A stretch of 64,000 bases of DNA from the NCBI GenBank assembly GCA_001414485.1, contig LLEY01000191.1, positions 48,366 through 112,365 of the forward strand, in the 5' to 3' direction. Position numbers and translations under genes: made by a program. How positions within the stretch are numbered: the first letter of the stretch is position 1; every line of letters begins with the position of its first letter. Source of the DNA: Calycina herbarum. Taxonomy: Eukaryota; Ascomycota; Leotiomycetes; Helotiales; Pezizellaceae. Of the stretch, positions 11,170-23,754 are shown piece by piece. A model generated the notes under the pieces. It was not told the DNA's origin, ran no database searches, and saw nothing but the letters and a program-made list of their open reading frames with translations.

Positions 11170-13138
11170 TCATCGAGTACCGAACATAGCATCCAATCCG
11201 CCACCATTTGTCGAGTTACCATTTCGAGGAGCTCCTCCCATCGCCCCCAGATGAGGACTTTTCGTGCTATTTGCGTAAGTCCATCCGCCACTGTTCCGCT
11301 TCTCTCCCTTTTCATCTACATCCTCCATACCTTCCATGCTGAAGACAAAATCTCCTTGCTCTTCGTCGATTGGTGTCGTAAATCTTCCGCTACCTCCATT
11401 GCCAATGCTACCAGAGCTAATTTGTCTATCGCCAGTTAGGGCTGCTCTTGGGGCTGATCCAACGGGGTTGCTGGCAACACGAGGGTGAAGACCGCTCTCA
11501 CTAGCACCAGACGACAGACGAGTTCGTTGAAGACCTCGTGAAATGAGGGACATTGGATTTTGACGAGGTGGAGAGGCGAGAGAAGAGAATGAATCGCTTC
11601 CGGAAGTTGCTCTTCCAATCGGTCGAGAATTAGGGCTTGCACCGGGGTGAAGGGTCGAGTTTCGTAGTGGCGAACCAACATGTCCAAAGGCGGATACGCG
11701 GGAAGCTGCAGCACGGTCTTCCTCTTCCTTTTGTTGGCGTTGGAAGAGTGGTCCCCATCTCGATGGACTAGCATTAGATGGCGAGCCAAATTTTGATGGG
11801 GTATCATTGTTTGGGGTTCCGGTTCCGCTATTTATTGGTCGTCCATCATCATCTGTCGTGCAACGAGATCCTCTCCGAGCTTTTTCTTGAGGTGTCATTA
11901 GATCTCTCAGAGTCTCTGGTAGATAATCCTCCTCAAATGTGAAAGAAGATTCCCAATCCTGATCCACAGCCTTTGGTAGACTTGAAGACATGACTTTTGG
12001 CTTTGCGAATCTTTGTGAATGCATCATTCTCTTTCCAAAGTATTCATCTCCAATAGGTGCTGGAGGCGAAGCTGCCATACCATTAAATCGATCCTTAGTA
12101 TCCTCTCCAAAAGCTGAGCTATGCAAACTCTTCAAGGCGTCAGAGGTTCTTCCGTCCTTGGCAGCTCCAACCGATGATGGTGGTGAATCGATACCGAATT
12201 TAGATGGAACCGAAGATGCGATGGGTCCATGTCTAGCAATCCATGACACACCGTTACTGTCGAAGGAAGCTGGCAGAGGAGCATCCAACACACTGAGACC
12301 GTTCGTGGTGGCTACTGGAGACAACCCATGACCGAACCGATTGATATCCTCGTCTCTTGGAGAACCATAATTGGAACCAGGATGTGAGGCGTAGCTGGTG
12401 TCAATCGTTGGTACGTTGATATCAATACTTTGCTGACGACCTCCCAATGGTGGATAACCCTCTTCTTGGGCTGAGAATGGTGAATATTGTTGAGTGTATG
12501 GAGATGGAAGGACCGCATTAGCACGATTGAAGGAATTCGTAAGAGCAGATCCAGAAGTTTGTGGGTGGTATAGATCGGTGTTCAGTCGTCCTCCCAAGTT
12601 CAAATGTCCTGCACCCATAGGACCTCCCGGTTTGTAGTTGACTCGCCGGCCGTCGGGAAGAACATGTACGTTTGCGCATTTGGGACCGAACTTGCAGTTA
12701 CCCTGAAACAACGTTAATTAAGCTTGATCTGAAGCTGGGATCGGATTCGGGTATGTCAACTCACCTTTGCAAAGTATTTGCAAACATTGTCATTAGTACT
12801 TGCGAGATCGTGGCTGAATGGGCAGGCAGAACCAGCCTGACACATGCCTTGCCGATAGAATTTGCATGGTACATGCGAAGTATCTGCGAACAGTCAATTA
12901 TTAGCATGAAGCTCAAAATTTGTCTGGGTGAAGCTATCGTCTGGTCTCTGGACTGACTTTGTCGTCCTGGTGGACTTCTTGGACCCTCGAATCTTCCCAT
13001 GCCGCCGACTGGAGCTGGTGGGGGTCCACCGTTGCCGTTACCGTTACCGTTAAGTGCAGTTGGCGGAGGAATATTCAAAGAACCGGAGCTCATATGGCGA
13101 TATTCGGAAGGCATTTTCGGCGCGCCTTGACTGAGCAT
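11170..13138 (-). CDS. CCCH-type zinc-finger RNA-binding protein
   Basis: Minus strand; exons 13138-12958, 12883-12765 and 12702-11170 join in frame to 610 residues. Two tandem CCCH fingers of spacing C-x7-C-x5-C-x3-H are visible: CKFYRQGMCQAGSACPFSH, split from the start by intron 1, and CKYFAKGNCKFGPKCANVH, created by joining exons 2 and 3. Such fingers usually bind AU-rich RNA. The N-terminus holds a Gly-Asn run (NGNGNGNGG) and Pro-rich sequence. The long C-terminal part (residues about 150-610) is Ser/Pro/Asn-rich and disordered-looking, with a short acidic block near SFTFEEDYLPETLRDLMTP that may be a binding motif. Introns are 74 and 62 nt. The ATG at 13136-13138 is the first in frame with the fingers. 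Close homologues are widespread but poorly characterised in ascomycetes, so I give no symbol. Confidence 0.85.
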
Positions 13139-16100
13139 AATCTGCGAATAGGTTTAGAGGGCTCCGAGGTGCAAATCAGAGCGACAAGAAGTTGTGTACG
13201 AGCGTTGCAGGTATCGCGACCCCGCCTCGAAGTGGGGGACGACTGGTCTTGTCGCGTGTAAGATTTGTGGTGCTAATGGAGCTTGGTGGGTGAAGATGAA
13301 GAGGTGGAGGGACAGCAGAGGTCGGCCAATGTTGCAAGGGAGAATAGTCGTTTGCTTCAGAGACGTATCGGGGTGTTTTGGGAGTAGGTGTATTTGAGGT
13401 TGGTTGTTGCAAAGTTGAGAGGAAGAGAAGCGGCCGAGCTCTCGAGGTGTCGGGTCTCGCTTTGTGGCTTCGAGCTGCGCTGCGCTGCGTCCGAGGAAAG
13501 ATTCACCGCCCGGGGAAAGCACGCTAGTGATTGGTCTTCAGCGTCTCTTTTAGCTTCCAGCTTCCAGCTTCCTCCGAGCCACAGCTACTTGGTGATGGTG
13601 AAGAGCGTGCGACGTCGCTTTCTCTGGTGAGAGCGCTACTTGTACTTGGATGCAAAAGTATATCCTCACTCACGACGGAGGTGCCAGGTGGTAGCAGCAA
13701 TTGCTAGCGGTGTCGACAATTCGGCCAGTCTGATGGACGAGATTTCTACACAATGGCGCAACCCTGCCAATAGCGATTCTCTACTGGATTGGGTGGGAAT
13801 AGGGGACCACAAGCCTGAAGAGCCGGCGCAACCACCAGCAACACTGCCAGCACCAACTTGCAGAACTGCGCCAATCCAGCCAATCCGCAATCAATTCCAG
13901 GCGCTTCACGCGTCTACAGTACGCCAACCAGGGACCTGGATCCGATGGAGAAAGAGAGGATTTGACAGGTGGAATCCGAACGTTGAGGGTTTGCTTTTTC
14001 CTCCAGATGAGGGCGATGGCGGAAGAGGGACCTGTCTTGACCTGCTTCACCCACGCTTCCCCACAAAGCCTCGAGGCAAGGGCAACGACAAATCGGACGA
14101 CTGAGGAGAGGGAATGTCTCGCGATGACAAGAGTGATTCAACGAATCATCTGCACCTGGGGAAGATACATCGGTACGAATCACGACATGCAGATTCATGC
14201 AGCTTTAGCGATCCTGAGCAAAGTTGCCCTCCTTCTGGGTGCTGCACCCCCTCTTATCATCCCCCTCCTCCTCGAAAGCAAAACCCTCTGGGTCGACAGA
14301 GTAAGCATGACACGCATTTGATCACGCACGACTCGCATCGGATGAGCTCGTCGAGGAGTGGGGGGTTGAGAGCTTGCTTCAAAGGCACCCTTCTATCTTG
14401 AGGAGGGTGTCCTGTTTAGGCCATCTGCGTTCTGGGCTCAAGACATTAGAGACATCCATTGCCCGATAAGAACCATGACGGTCTCTTCCGGAGATCATGG
14501 ACTCAAATGTCAGGAGTCAGGAATCCGGGCTACAGCGGACGAGATCATCAATGCAAACCAATGTGTTTCCAACTTCACCGCTTGTCGTCGGCTGGCTGGC
14601 GCGGTTATCAAAATATGCGCTCCCAGCTTCCTCTTGGATTACCGGCCGGGAAGAGGACCGATCCTTCAGGATAACCTTAAATCCAGATCTACGAGGGAGG
14701 GGATAGTGGTACTTGGGTAACCTACCTGTAAGCAATCCATCCTCTTTTTCATATTGCTCATACACTTTCAACAGGATGTAAGAGGGTGTAAGAGGGTGTC
14801 ATCTGACGAAATGAATCGCGCCCTCCCCTACACGGCATGTGAATGACTAGATTCCCATGTTACTCGCAAAATCACTGTACCCCACGTTTCCCACACCCCT
14901 CCACACCTCTTTCCCTACCGACCTTGTACATCTCAAGAAGTAGTACACAGCCTACTATCACCACAAAAAAACCAAGGCAACACCAAAGCCACACTCCTCC
15001 ACGCAAGCCACCACATCTCCCTCACAATTGCCGTTACTCCTTACATTGATTTTCCGTACACGAACCGATCGGTTGGTCACTTGCCCTTCTTTTCCCTGGA
15101 AAGCCACGTTTTTACGGTATCACCTGTGTCAGCCGCTTTCCTCGTTTCCAGAATTCTAGCCCGGAGGTTTCACCCGGTGTGATACAGTTGGTTGCACGCG
15201 GACGCCTCTTTTTGTGAGTAAGGTCGGTATCTTCGGCTCGGATATTTTCAGGTTTAGTAAGATGTAGAGTTTTGAGGGTGTATTGATTTTCGGTTGGTAT
15301 TGTGATTTTTGGACGAATTTGGTAATTCGGTGTTAGCGTTGGTGTTGGTGAGGAGGAGTATACGAGGTGGACGTGGGATGATGACGAGTTATACGTAGAT
15401 GTATTTCCTGTCGATCAGACCAGGTCTTACTTGTTGGTTGCTGGAAGTTTCTGTTTGCATACCTAGTAGGCCTGGCTGTCTTCTATTCTTGTTTTCTTTA
15501 GCTTTCTTCTTCCTTGTTTGTCTTTGGGGGTTCATATCCTGTCTCTTTTGGGATACAATCTTCTCGAACCAGGCTCTCAAAAATTGCAAATGGAACCGGT
15601 GACTTGATTATCAAGCCAAATAGAATTAGACAATTACGTCAGTGTCCTCGTATGACCCTCCACTTATTATTCAAATTTCTTGGGGGGTGTTTCCGGAGGA
15701 TTAAACTTAGAAGCGTCCTTGTCTGTTGTACGAGCCTCCACAGATCCCAACAGGTCTGTATTCGGAATTTGGAATACTCCATAGAACATTACGAGTGCTG
15801 AAATGAACTCTGCCGTTAAAACATTCGAATTTTAATTCAAGATGTTACGACAGGTTTTTTGCGGTCGGAGCTATAAAATTCTATTTTAGCACTAAAACTC
15901 TCCTCATGATCCCAAATTTCAGCAAACACCCCCATCGGGAGAAGCTTGTGCTTCTACAGCGTGAGTCGCTCGAATGATGTAAAGTATTGTAAGTTGGTAA
16001 CTTGTTTTGAACTTTTCTCACTGGGTTTTGCGGTGTTGGGGGGTTTAGATGCTTTCGAGAGATGGTTGGGAGGTTTAGTGTCGAAAGTTGGACTACTGTC

Positions 16101-17848
16101 GAATGGCGATTCGATCCCCGATTGAATTTTTTGAAGGTTGGGCTCTGAGATTTGTAGTACAGGCTTTCATGGGAAGTATGGAGATGGAGTGGTCGGTGGT
16201 TTTGTGTTGGTTGCGAGTGGAGGTCCGAGAAGGCTCGTCCTGCCCAAAATGAACCAGAGGCAGTCGAACTCCTTGTCGATACAGGCTGGTTTGTTTCGAG
16301 GATTGATTTGCTTTATAGTACGCAGGAAGTGGGGGGTTTATTGTGTTATCTTTTGAGAAAATTGGGGTTTTGGTCGATTGGAATCGATTTTTTTTAGTCA
16401 AGTGGGTTCTGCTTTGGGGTTATGTACATGGGGATGGCGTTTTGTTTAAAATCCTGAGTGACCTTAGAGCTTGGTGATTACTTTGAAGTTTTTTTGATGG
16501 CGAAGGGCCTTCAAAAGAGAGGTGTGTGTTGTCTAAGTAAAGGTCTCGGGAGGTAGCAGGTAGAGATGTTCATCGCGTTTCTTGAAGGGTGCTTTTTCAA
16601 CCAGAGAGATATTGCTAGAATCCGAATAACAAAAACAAAACAGAAGGGAGTGGGTTGTTAGAAATATAGTTCTGGCGGAAAACTGCTATATATTTTAATC
16701 AGCTTCCTATGATCCTTTCGACTGTTTTGTTACAGAATAGGTGCAGCGGGTTATGATTTGTGGTCATCGTTGTCGCAAGCGAAGGGGAAAAAAGAACTTG
16801 GTCACGACGACCCGCGAAGCGAGTACTCTAGACGAAGTCTTATACTTCAGGTCTATTTGTATCGTTTTTCATTAATGGACTGATGGAGCTTCATAATTAC
16901 TGTGGGGAATACCGAATAAAGTTATTGCTGAATATATGATCCTCGACTTGTAGGAACTTGGTTGCTATTCCGCTTTCAATCTTCTTCTTTGGTTTTCCAA
17001 ATGAATTTTCTATTGTCTACACTTCGTGGCAGCCTCCACCTTTTCTATGCCAGGGCGGACTGACACCATTTTATGTTCAGTTGGTGCTTCTTTGAGCCGA
17101 ACCTCCGGTAGCATTGCAGTCGAATTGATGTTTAAAGCTTCTGCTTTTAGTACATTATTTTCTTCCTTGCTGATGTTATTGTGTTTTTCCGCACTCGTTG
17201 CTCATTTTAATGAAACTGACTCCTCCTTGAAAGACATCAGTGTACTGGCCATCGTTTTGACCGGTTATTAGGAAGTTCTATTCGACACCGGGAGCAAAGG
17301 GGGCCACACTTGAATATTAAAAGAGAGAAATGGAGTTTTAACTGAGTGTTCAACATATTCATCGCTCTCGTCGTCTCACACGTAATTGAGGCTATTTTGA
17401 GAATTTCTTGTATTTTGCCAGCTAGCTTCAAGAGCTAGAACTTTCTATACCTCCTCCTATACCCCCTTTCGACTAAGCCCCCCTTTCCCTTTTGGCGTAC
17501 AGTAGTATGTGATTAGGGTAAGAAAGCCCTAGGCACTCTCAGCCATACACCCATTCAAGGGGCTAAATATGAAGCTATTCCCAGTTCCTAGGCTCCCTTC
17601 CTGGCGAAAGAACCGTGAGGGGTACGTGGGTGGGTCAAAAGAGACGAATTCGTATGCGACGAGGGTAGGATGGAAGGAGTGACGGCTTTGAAGTACAGGA
17701 GTAGTAGGTCCAGGGCTATATTATATGCGATATGCCTGAAAGGAGCCTGCTTACTAACTCCCTGCCGACAGCTGACTTCTTTCACTATAAACAAGGGCCG
17801 TTTGTATTCAGGCTTATAATTTAGTAAATTCGGACCGGAAGTATATAG
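13139..17848. other. Long gene-poor region between the CCCH gene and the HET remnant
   Basis: No gene that I can support over 4.7 kb. Open frames around 13640-14400 overlap on both strands with no domain or intron logic. The sequence becomes AT-rich after about 15000. One copy of the 18-bp-spaced GTCGA motif pair lies at 16080-16102. Confidence 0.45.
16080..16102 (-). repeat. Paired GTCGA motif, 18-bp spacing (copy 1)
   Basis: GTCGA begins at 16080 and again at 16098, exactly 18 bp apart; on the minus strand it reads TCGACAGT...TCGACAC. It belongs to the seven-copy set described in the findings. Confidence 0.55.
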
Positions 17849-18412
17849 TTGATAGGAATTGGACAGGTATCCGGTGGGCATATTTGTCTTAGAGGCTGGC
17901 TGCAGAGAATAACACTCCACAGTGACCAGATAAAAGACAAACAACGAATTTTCGGTGTCCAGGAGTTTACCATCAATATCGACGCCCCTTATATTCCCGA
18001 GTCAAAGTGGGTGGAGTGGTTCTGCCTCCCTATCTTGAAGTTTAAAAATGCCTTAGGCGACTCTGATATTAAAGGCTTGGTACTTGAAGAAAATAGGAAT
18101 CATAACGAGGATAAGAGATACTACCAAAGAGTCGGGATATTTAGTACAAATGAAAACGGGTTCGAATACTTCAAACGACCAACTTATCCCGCAACCTCAG
18201 AATACCCTACGGATGGTACAACGACGGCCTCAGTGTCTGAAATTCTTTCGGAAGTGGGCACAGATGGCAGTTTAGACCAGAAAGTGGCAGCAGAACAGGC
18301 AGCCAATGCAAGAGAATTACGTGAAAAGCAACGAAAAACTGAGCGTCTATGGGAGATGAATGTTATTGACACCAGGGTTGGCTGGGTTGAGTCAATTATC
18401 ACTATAATTTGA
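17849..18412 (+). pseudogene. Remnant of a HET-type (heterokaryon incompatibility) protein, C-terminal part
   Basis: The frame has no usable ATG: a TAG lies directly upstream of TTG at 17849. It reads through 187 codons to a TGA at 18412. The motif order resembles the C-terminal third of fungal HET-domain proteins: a GQVSGGHICLRGWLQ strand, an IKGLVLEE strand, then RYYQRVGIFS, followed by a charged tail. The N-terminal HET core is not found upstream, where the sequence is AT-rich with many stops. I infer a decayed gene or transferred fragment. An undetected upstream exon cannot be excluded, since a TAG acceptor sits at the frame's start. Confidence 0.5.
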
Positions 18413-19385
18413 TTTCATGTCGTATTTAGTTATTTTTGTCTCCTTCCAGGTGTATTTGGAGGTGCGGGTCGGATTTTTCTGCCTGCCAGGTCAGAGCGTT
18501 TATTGATTTTGTTGCTGTTCGTCAACCCTTATCATCACGTTCCTTTAAGCGAGATGTTATTTATTCTTGGATACTTTTCGAATGTTTTTTTTCGTTCCAT
18601 TAATGTATTTTCCTGCTGCTATACTTGGGCATACTCGACTTTAGCAAATTCATCTTGTATCCACTCACTTCGGGAGAATCGCTAAGCGGGCATACACTTA
18701 GAAGCCGTCGATCCTTGTAATTTAATATTCCTCCACCATTAATTCTTACCGGCCGAATGATGAGAAAAAGCTGCGCAGAAGTGATCGAATTTGTAACAAA
18801 TCTCCCACGTTCCGTGGAACTAGAATCAAGGAGGTGATATCTCGTTTACAAATTGTGATGGATGAATATCACTTGCCTCAACCACAATAAGTTCCCGGAT
18901 TTAGGAACTTTACATTCTGAAGTTTGATACTACTACTACTCCAGGTAATTATTACCACCAAACTCAAAGATCATAATAGAGATATTCCGGAAGTTCGGAG
19001 CCTAAAATCATCGGACTTACTGCGAAAGCAGCTTAAAGCCGGATTTAGGAGTTGTTTGCTTTTCCACCAATGAGAACCTTCTATTTCTCGGGTTCGACTC
19101 GCAAGTAAACTAAACATCGGTGCGCAACGCGAGAAATGTTAGGTAACTCACAATAAGTCAGTAGGGATTTTGTCAACCCGAGTTTATACTTTGAACTGTC
19201 ATGGCGAATTTGCAACCGCACACCGGAAACAGCGCGAGCTCTCTCTAGAGGAGGAGTTTGGTTATAAAAGAGACATGCCATCTCTCTTTCAACATGCCCA
19301 ACCACACTCACACCCTTCTCTCTCTATCCCCTTCCATCACTCAACAAACCCCGATCCAGCATTCCCCTAAAACCCCAAACCTACA
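18413..19385. other. Gene-free stretch upstream of the EthD gene
   Basis: No coding region seen. AT-rich up to about 19100, then a CT/CA-rich leader (19275-19385) directly before the ATG at 19386. Confidence 0.5.
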
Positions 19386-19934
19386 ATGCCTTACACAATA
19401 ACAGCCTTCCTTACCCGAAAATACGGCCTCACCCCCGCCGAATTCCGTACCTACTACGACACAATTCACGTCCCCCTACTGCTCAAAACAGTCGGTTCCT
19501 CATTTCCAAAAACCCATACCAGACATTACATCACCCGCACACCTATCAATCCAGCTTCAAATGATATGTCCAATGCCAATTACAGAGCCATGGTCTTTGC
19601 GGGAACCCAAGAAGATTTTGGGTACGATGTTTATGCTGAGACGGTCTTTGAGACTGAGGAGAAAATGATGGAGTTTTTGCTGAAATTGAAGGAGGCGGAT
19701 GAGAATCCTGATGGGATTTGGAGGGCTGGTATGAAATTTTTACAAATTACCTTATGTTTTACATTCAAATAACTGTCCCGGGGGAGGCGGTTGATCTCCC
19801 TTTCCGCTCTATTCTATAAGAAAAAGTGATGTGCTGATATTTTCACAGATCAAGATAAGTTTTTGAACATGGAGAAAAGTTTCAGTAAGGCCGTTTTGGT
19901 TGAGGACCCTCTTGTTACACGAGCTCCTGAGTGA
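19386..19934 (+). CDS. EthD-domain protein (small dimeric alpha/beta-barrel)
   Basis: Two exons, 19386-19728 and 19849-19934, give 142 residues; the 120-nt intron is phase 1 (GTATGA...CAG). The protein starts MPYTITAFLTRKYGLTP and carries the EthD pattern: a first strand, then FRTYYDTIHVPLL containing the conserved H, and a C-terminal segment FLNMEKSFSKAVLVED that matches the family's last strand. EthD/ferredoxin-like proteins act as small oxygenases or cyclases, or as accessory barrel proteins, often near polyketide or aromatic-degradation genes. No such genes are adjacent here, so the substrate is unknown. Without splicing the frame would run 15 codons into intron sequence and lose the conserved end, which supports the intron. 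Confidence 0.8.
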
Positions 19935-20592
19935 GGATCTTGCCACTGAAGTTGTTGCCGTGGTTGCTGTTTTTGCTTGCCAGGGGTCGTACGAGGATTT
20001 AAATATAAATTGGAAGTCTCGAAAACATCTTTCGCGGTTCGGCATGTCGGGAAAAATTAGCAGTTCACGAGCAATACCTGAGTTCAATATCGGGCATTTA
20101 TCCAATTCATTAAAATCCCTTTCCGACTTTCGGTATTGATGATCCTTTCAAAAATTTCTCTAAAGACCCCCGTAATAGGAAAATAGCTTCTCAATCAAGC
20201 AGTTAGTGGTAACTGCACTATTGACTTCGCACCTGATTTCTCATTTCAAGAGCCTGACGTTGAAACTTCGAGGATCCAGCACCCTGATAACATGCTAATG
20301 CCAATAAAAGAATTCGAAAATGAGAGCAAGTTGAACACTTACTGCTGCCTAGTCCTAAAAAACTTCCTCGTGTAAAATATTCTTATTTTTGAGCAGACTG
20401 GGAGAAAAATTTATCTATAAGGCCAAACAGTGGACCTTCATTTGAAAACATGATTTCTGACTTCTCTGGGAGGCTCTATAGGCGGCTCCATTAGACTCGC
20501 CGAGAAGTCTAGGAATAGAAGAACTATTCATGAACTCCTAAGAGAGTCAAAGACAAGTGACCTGAGTACTTATCGACTCAAACGCTTTGAAT

Positions 20593-20618
20593 TCGGCAGC
20601 AAAACTAATTTCGACAGC
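20593..20618 (+). repeat. Paired TCGAC motif, 18-bp spacing (copy 2)
   Basis: TCGGCAGC at 20593 and TCGACAGC at 20611. Confidence 0.6.
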
Positions 20619-21329
20619 ACTCCCAATCCCAGCCCTGCAAAAAAACCACCGTGTATGACCCGACACGAAGGGAATAATACTCACATCCTCGACGTAGAGC
20701 TCAAGCACTTAATTTGAAAGTTATGGGTGTCCAAACCTTTCCTCGACGCCTATGACGGCGTGAATGTAATCCCAATTGTAACCTTTATCAAAATCTTTGG
20801 ACCATCTCCCTCTTTTTCCTAATATTTAACCTCTTCGTTTTTGACTTCCTTCCCGAGTATCGTTTTTTTTTTATAAAGACCTCTTAGGCGAATGACTCTT
20901 TACATCGGAATCAACTCAAAGGTAAACGAAAAGCCATCGTAGGAGAAAACCCCCCTTCAAAACTGCGACAACAAGAATTCGAGCAACATTCAAGCAAAAA
21001 CACAACCCTCGAAGTGGGAAGATGTATTCATTATTGTATTCCAGGCGAAGAGAAAGCAACAGAAGCACTGTCTACTGATTTCCACCCTCAAATTAATTCC
21101 TGCGTGCTGGGGACCTGTATTCCATCTATTTGAGCAATTTCTCAAACATTTCCAGCGAACAGTATTTCCACCAATACATCGAAACCGGGGCATGTGGCTC
21201 CTCAAACAGAGTATGGGTAGTTGTAATGAACGATCCGAGAAGTATGGAGGTAGATAAATCGATTACAAGGTCCAAAGGAACGTGGGTTTTCTTTATACTT
21301 GGATGCTTGCCGAATCAAGAGCTGCAAAT

Positions 21330-21355
21330 TCGACGGTAAATCTATTTCCGACGGC
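21330..21355 (+). repeat. Paired TCGAC motif, 18-bp spacing (copy 3)
   Basis: TCGACGGT at 21330 and CCGACGGC at 21348. The first base of the second half-site has diverged. Confidence 0.55.
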
Positions 21356-22464
21356 AGCTGTAACTTCTTATTTTAGAACTAGCTCATAGGTGATAGACAT
21401 ACGAATTGGATCTATGCGAGAGACCTCCCCCTGCTTGTTCAAATTGGGAGTGTCTTTGTCACTGGAATCCGATGATATCATTCCTTTGAAAACCATATTG
21501 TATTCCCTCTGTTCCCTCAATGCAAAGTACATGTTGAATATGAAAAACCTGGTCTATATACACAAAGTGAGATTCGCATGTTATGGTATATATTCTTCCG
21601 AGCACGCCTGCAAGACAAAAGTGAGCTGCGCCAGCTAAAATCACAGCTTTCGAAATACCACCAGGAGAAAGATTGGTATTCAGGAAAATAGTTGCGAGTA
21701 ACTGCGCAGAAGGTCGAAAGGAAGGATATGGCACTTTTAACTCAATACCCTTCAAATTATCTTGTGCTGCTAGCCTTTAGATAGCTCATAATCTTTCTGA
21801 TATTTCTCTGTATACAATGATGAGCTGTTTTATGTATGCTGAGAAGGTGCACGACGTGGAGACAAATGTTGAAGTAGAGAGTTTGGCAGTCCATTCGTGA
21901 GCTTTGGTATTGAGCACCTTTCAAAGTGCCCAGATGATGGTTTAGAATGGACAAGAAGAGAAGAGAGAGAAAAGAAAACATAAAAAGGAATGCTCAATTC
22001 TATGGAATCAGGTCGTGATCGTCTAGTAAGGTGTAATTCAAGGGAAACTTTGAAATACATAAGTAGATACACACCTCAAAATGGTAACCGTAACCATCAA
22101 AAGCAAATTATTCTTCGACAAAAACTTAGATACCAAAAACATTTTGAAATCCGAGTCAAGTCTGACAGCTGATGAGTTGAACACAAAACAAAACTAAGGC
22201 AAGAAGATATATTCGATAGTCCAAATCTCAACTTTGTCCCAGAAGGGTCAAATCCATCTTTATATGTCGCACGTCGGGCTTTGTCGGAGAATTATTATGG
22301 AAATGGGAAAAAGCCTGGCCTTCCAGACACCTCGTTCGTGTGAATTTTCTTGCCATTCTTTCAACAGCGAGCAGAACTCTCCGCAAGCTTTGGCCTCAAA
22401 GGAAAAACCCCCAGGACAGGTGAAAAAGGTCTACTCAATACTCATTGAATCAAGAAAGCAATAT

Positions 22465-22490
22465 TCGACAGCAAAATTGTTTTCGACGGC
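22465..22490 (+). repeat. Paired TCGAC motif, 18-bp spacing (copy 4)
   Basis: TCGACAGC at 22465 and TCGACGGC at 22483. Confidence 0.6.
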
Positions 22491-23010
22491 AAGAGAAAGG
22501 TTTCCCCAAGTTGACTAGGAAGATAATGAACCGCAAGGAATCGTTCATTAAGAAATTTTCGCGAAGGAACAAAAAGAGGGGTAGCGAAAGACGAGGCAAT
22601 GTAATTAGCAGTGCGATAACCACAGCATTTCCCAGAATATTTCCTTTCGACCATGGATGGTTCTGATTATCAAAAGGTGCATTCTCTGTCTCCTTTTATC
22701 TTTCTTAATGCCCCTCTAGCGAACTAGATTACCATCAAGTGCCAATTCTTGAGATGTCAAAGCTCGTCATATCTTTGGAAAGAAATAAACGGCTTGAGAA
22801 ACGAATAACAAATATCATGAAAGAAATTTGACAGCTTGGAATAGAAAAGAGAGGAGAATACAACTTGCTGAGTTGAGAATATTTACCCTTCCCAACCACC
22901 AAACGCCAAACACCCATATATGCCCTTCTCTATCGTATCTTTCAGAGCTCTATATAACACATCCATCCACCTCATACACTCATACATTATACACCCCCCT
23001 TTCCCCCTCT

Positions 23011-23604
23011 TCAGTCGCAGCTCCCATTCTTCCACCCAGTCCTCCACCGTTCATCCCATTTATTACAATCGAAACTCTCCTTCCCAAGTTTCCGATTAAC
23101 CTCATTATGCGCCTCACACATCCACCTCCCAAACTCGTCCCTACTCTCCGTCCTCACCCTATTCTTGCCCATCCACTCCTGGAAATCCTCCGCACAAGTC
23201 CAACACGGATACATCTTCCCAAAAAGACCCATAAACTGTCTTGCATTATTCTGATCTGCGGGTGTAGGTTTCTCGGGGAAGGCGGCGGTGATGGAGTGTA
23301 GGAGGGTCCAGGAGGATCGTCCTAGTTGCTCGACGTCGGGGGGACATTCTTTTGCGATGGGTAGGGTAGAGGCGGATTTGGTAGAGAGTTTTTTGGTTTG
23401 GGATGTGAATGAGGCGAAGGAGTTGCATGAGCGGCAGCTAGAGCTATGGTTAGTTTTGCTATCTTTCTTGTAGAGAGTTGGAGCTTACGGTTTGCCATCT
23501 TTCCCCAATATCACACCTTGCGCATTCCTCTTTGGTTTTTCCGCTGAAAAGGCCGTTGGATGAGCATAATTTTTCGTCTCGCTTTCCCGTGTATCGTCTG
23601 CCAT
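23011..23604 (-). CDS. ERV1: FAD-linked sulfhydryl oxidase Erv1/ALR (mitochondrial intermembrane space)
   Basis: Minus strand; exons 23604-23489 and 23437-23011 give 180 residues. Erv1 reoxidises Mia40 in the mitochondrial disulfide relay and passes electrons to cytochrome c or oxygen; it also affects cytosolic Fe-S protein maturation. All family landmarks are present: the N-terminal shuttle pair in GKPCRSCNSF, the LGRSSWTLLHSI helix, the redox-active CxxC in KMYPCWTCAEDF, the FAD-contacting RWMCEAHNEVNRKLGK block, the second structural Cys in FDC, and the ending ERWRTGWKNGSCD. The intron (23438-23488) has two possible in-frame acceptors 6 nt apart; the one giving GKPCRSCN matches the family. 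The start MADDTRES is chosen over an upstream in-frame extension that would run into the divergent HEM4 promoter. Confidence 0.93.
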
Positions 23605-23754
23605 TTTCGCAATTATGTTTGAAGTTGTAAAGAAGAAGAGGACGAGGCTTTGTAAGAACCCGACGGCGGCGGAACCCCCCCAAAAATATTGACAAGGATT
23701 AATTTCCAGCCTTGCATCGTCATCTTTCACCCTCCACTCAAACATCCTCCGATC
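23605..23754. promoter_or_regulatory. Shared ERV1/HEM4 bidirectional promoter
   Basis: Only 150 bp separate the two start codons on opposite strands, so both promoters must lie here or overlap the 5' ends. Both products belong to mitochondrial redox or haem biology, which makes co-regulation plausible (inference). Confidence 0.6.

Larger units (their letters stand above)
19935..23010. other. Gene desert between the EthD gene and ERV1
   Basis: About 3 kb without a gene I can support. It holds three forward copies of the 18-bp-spaced TCGAC motif pair (20593, 21330, 22465). The two around 21310-21355 and 22445-22490 share homology beyond the motif (GAATCAAGA upstream), so they may be parts of one diverged repeat family. 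Confidence 0.5.

Noticed and set aside
13640..14104. 154-codon frame with Pro-rich middle
   Set aside because: Competing frames on both strands, no domain, no convincing start context.
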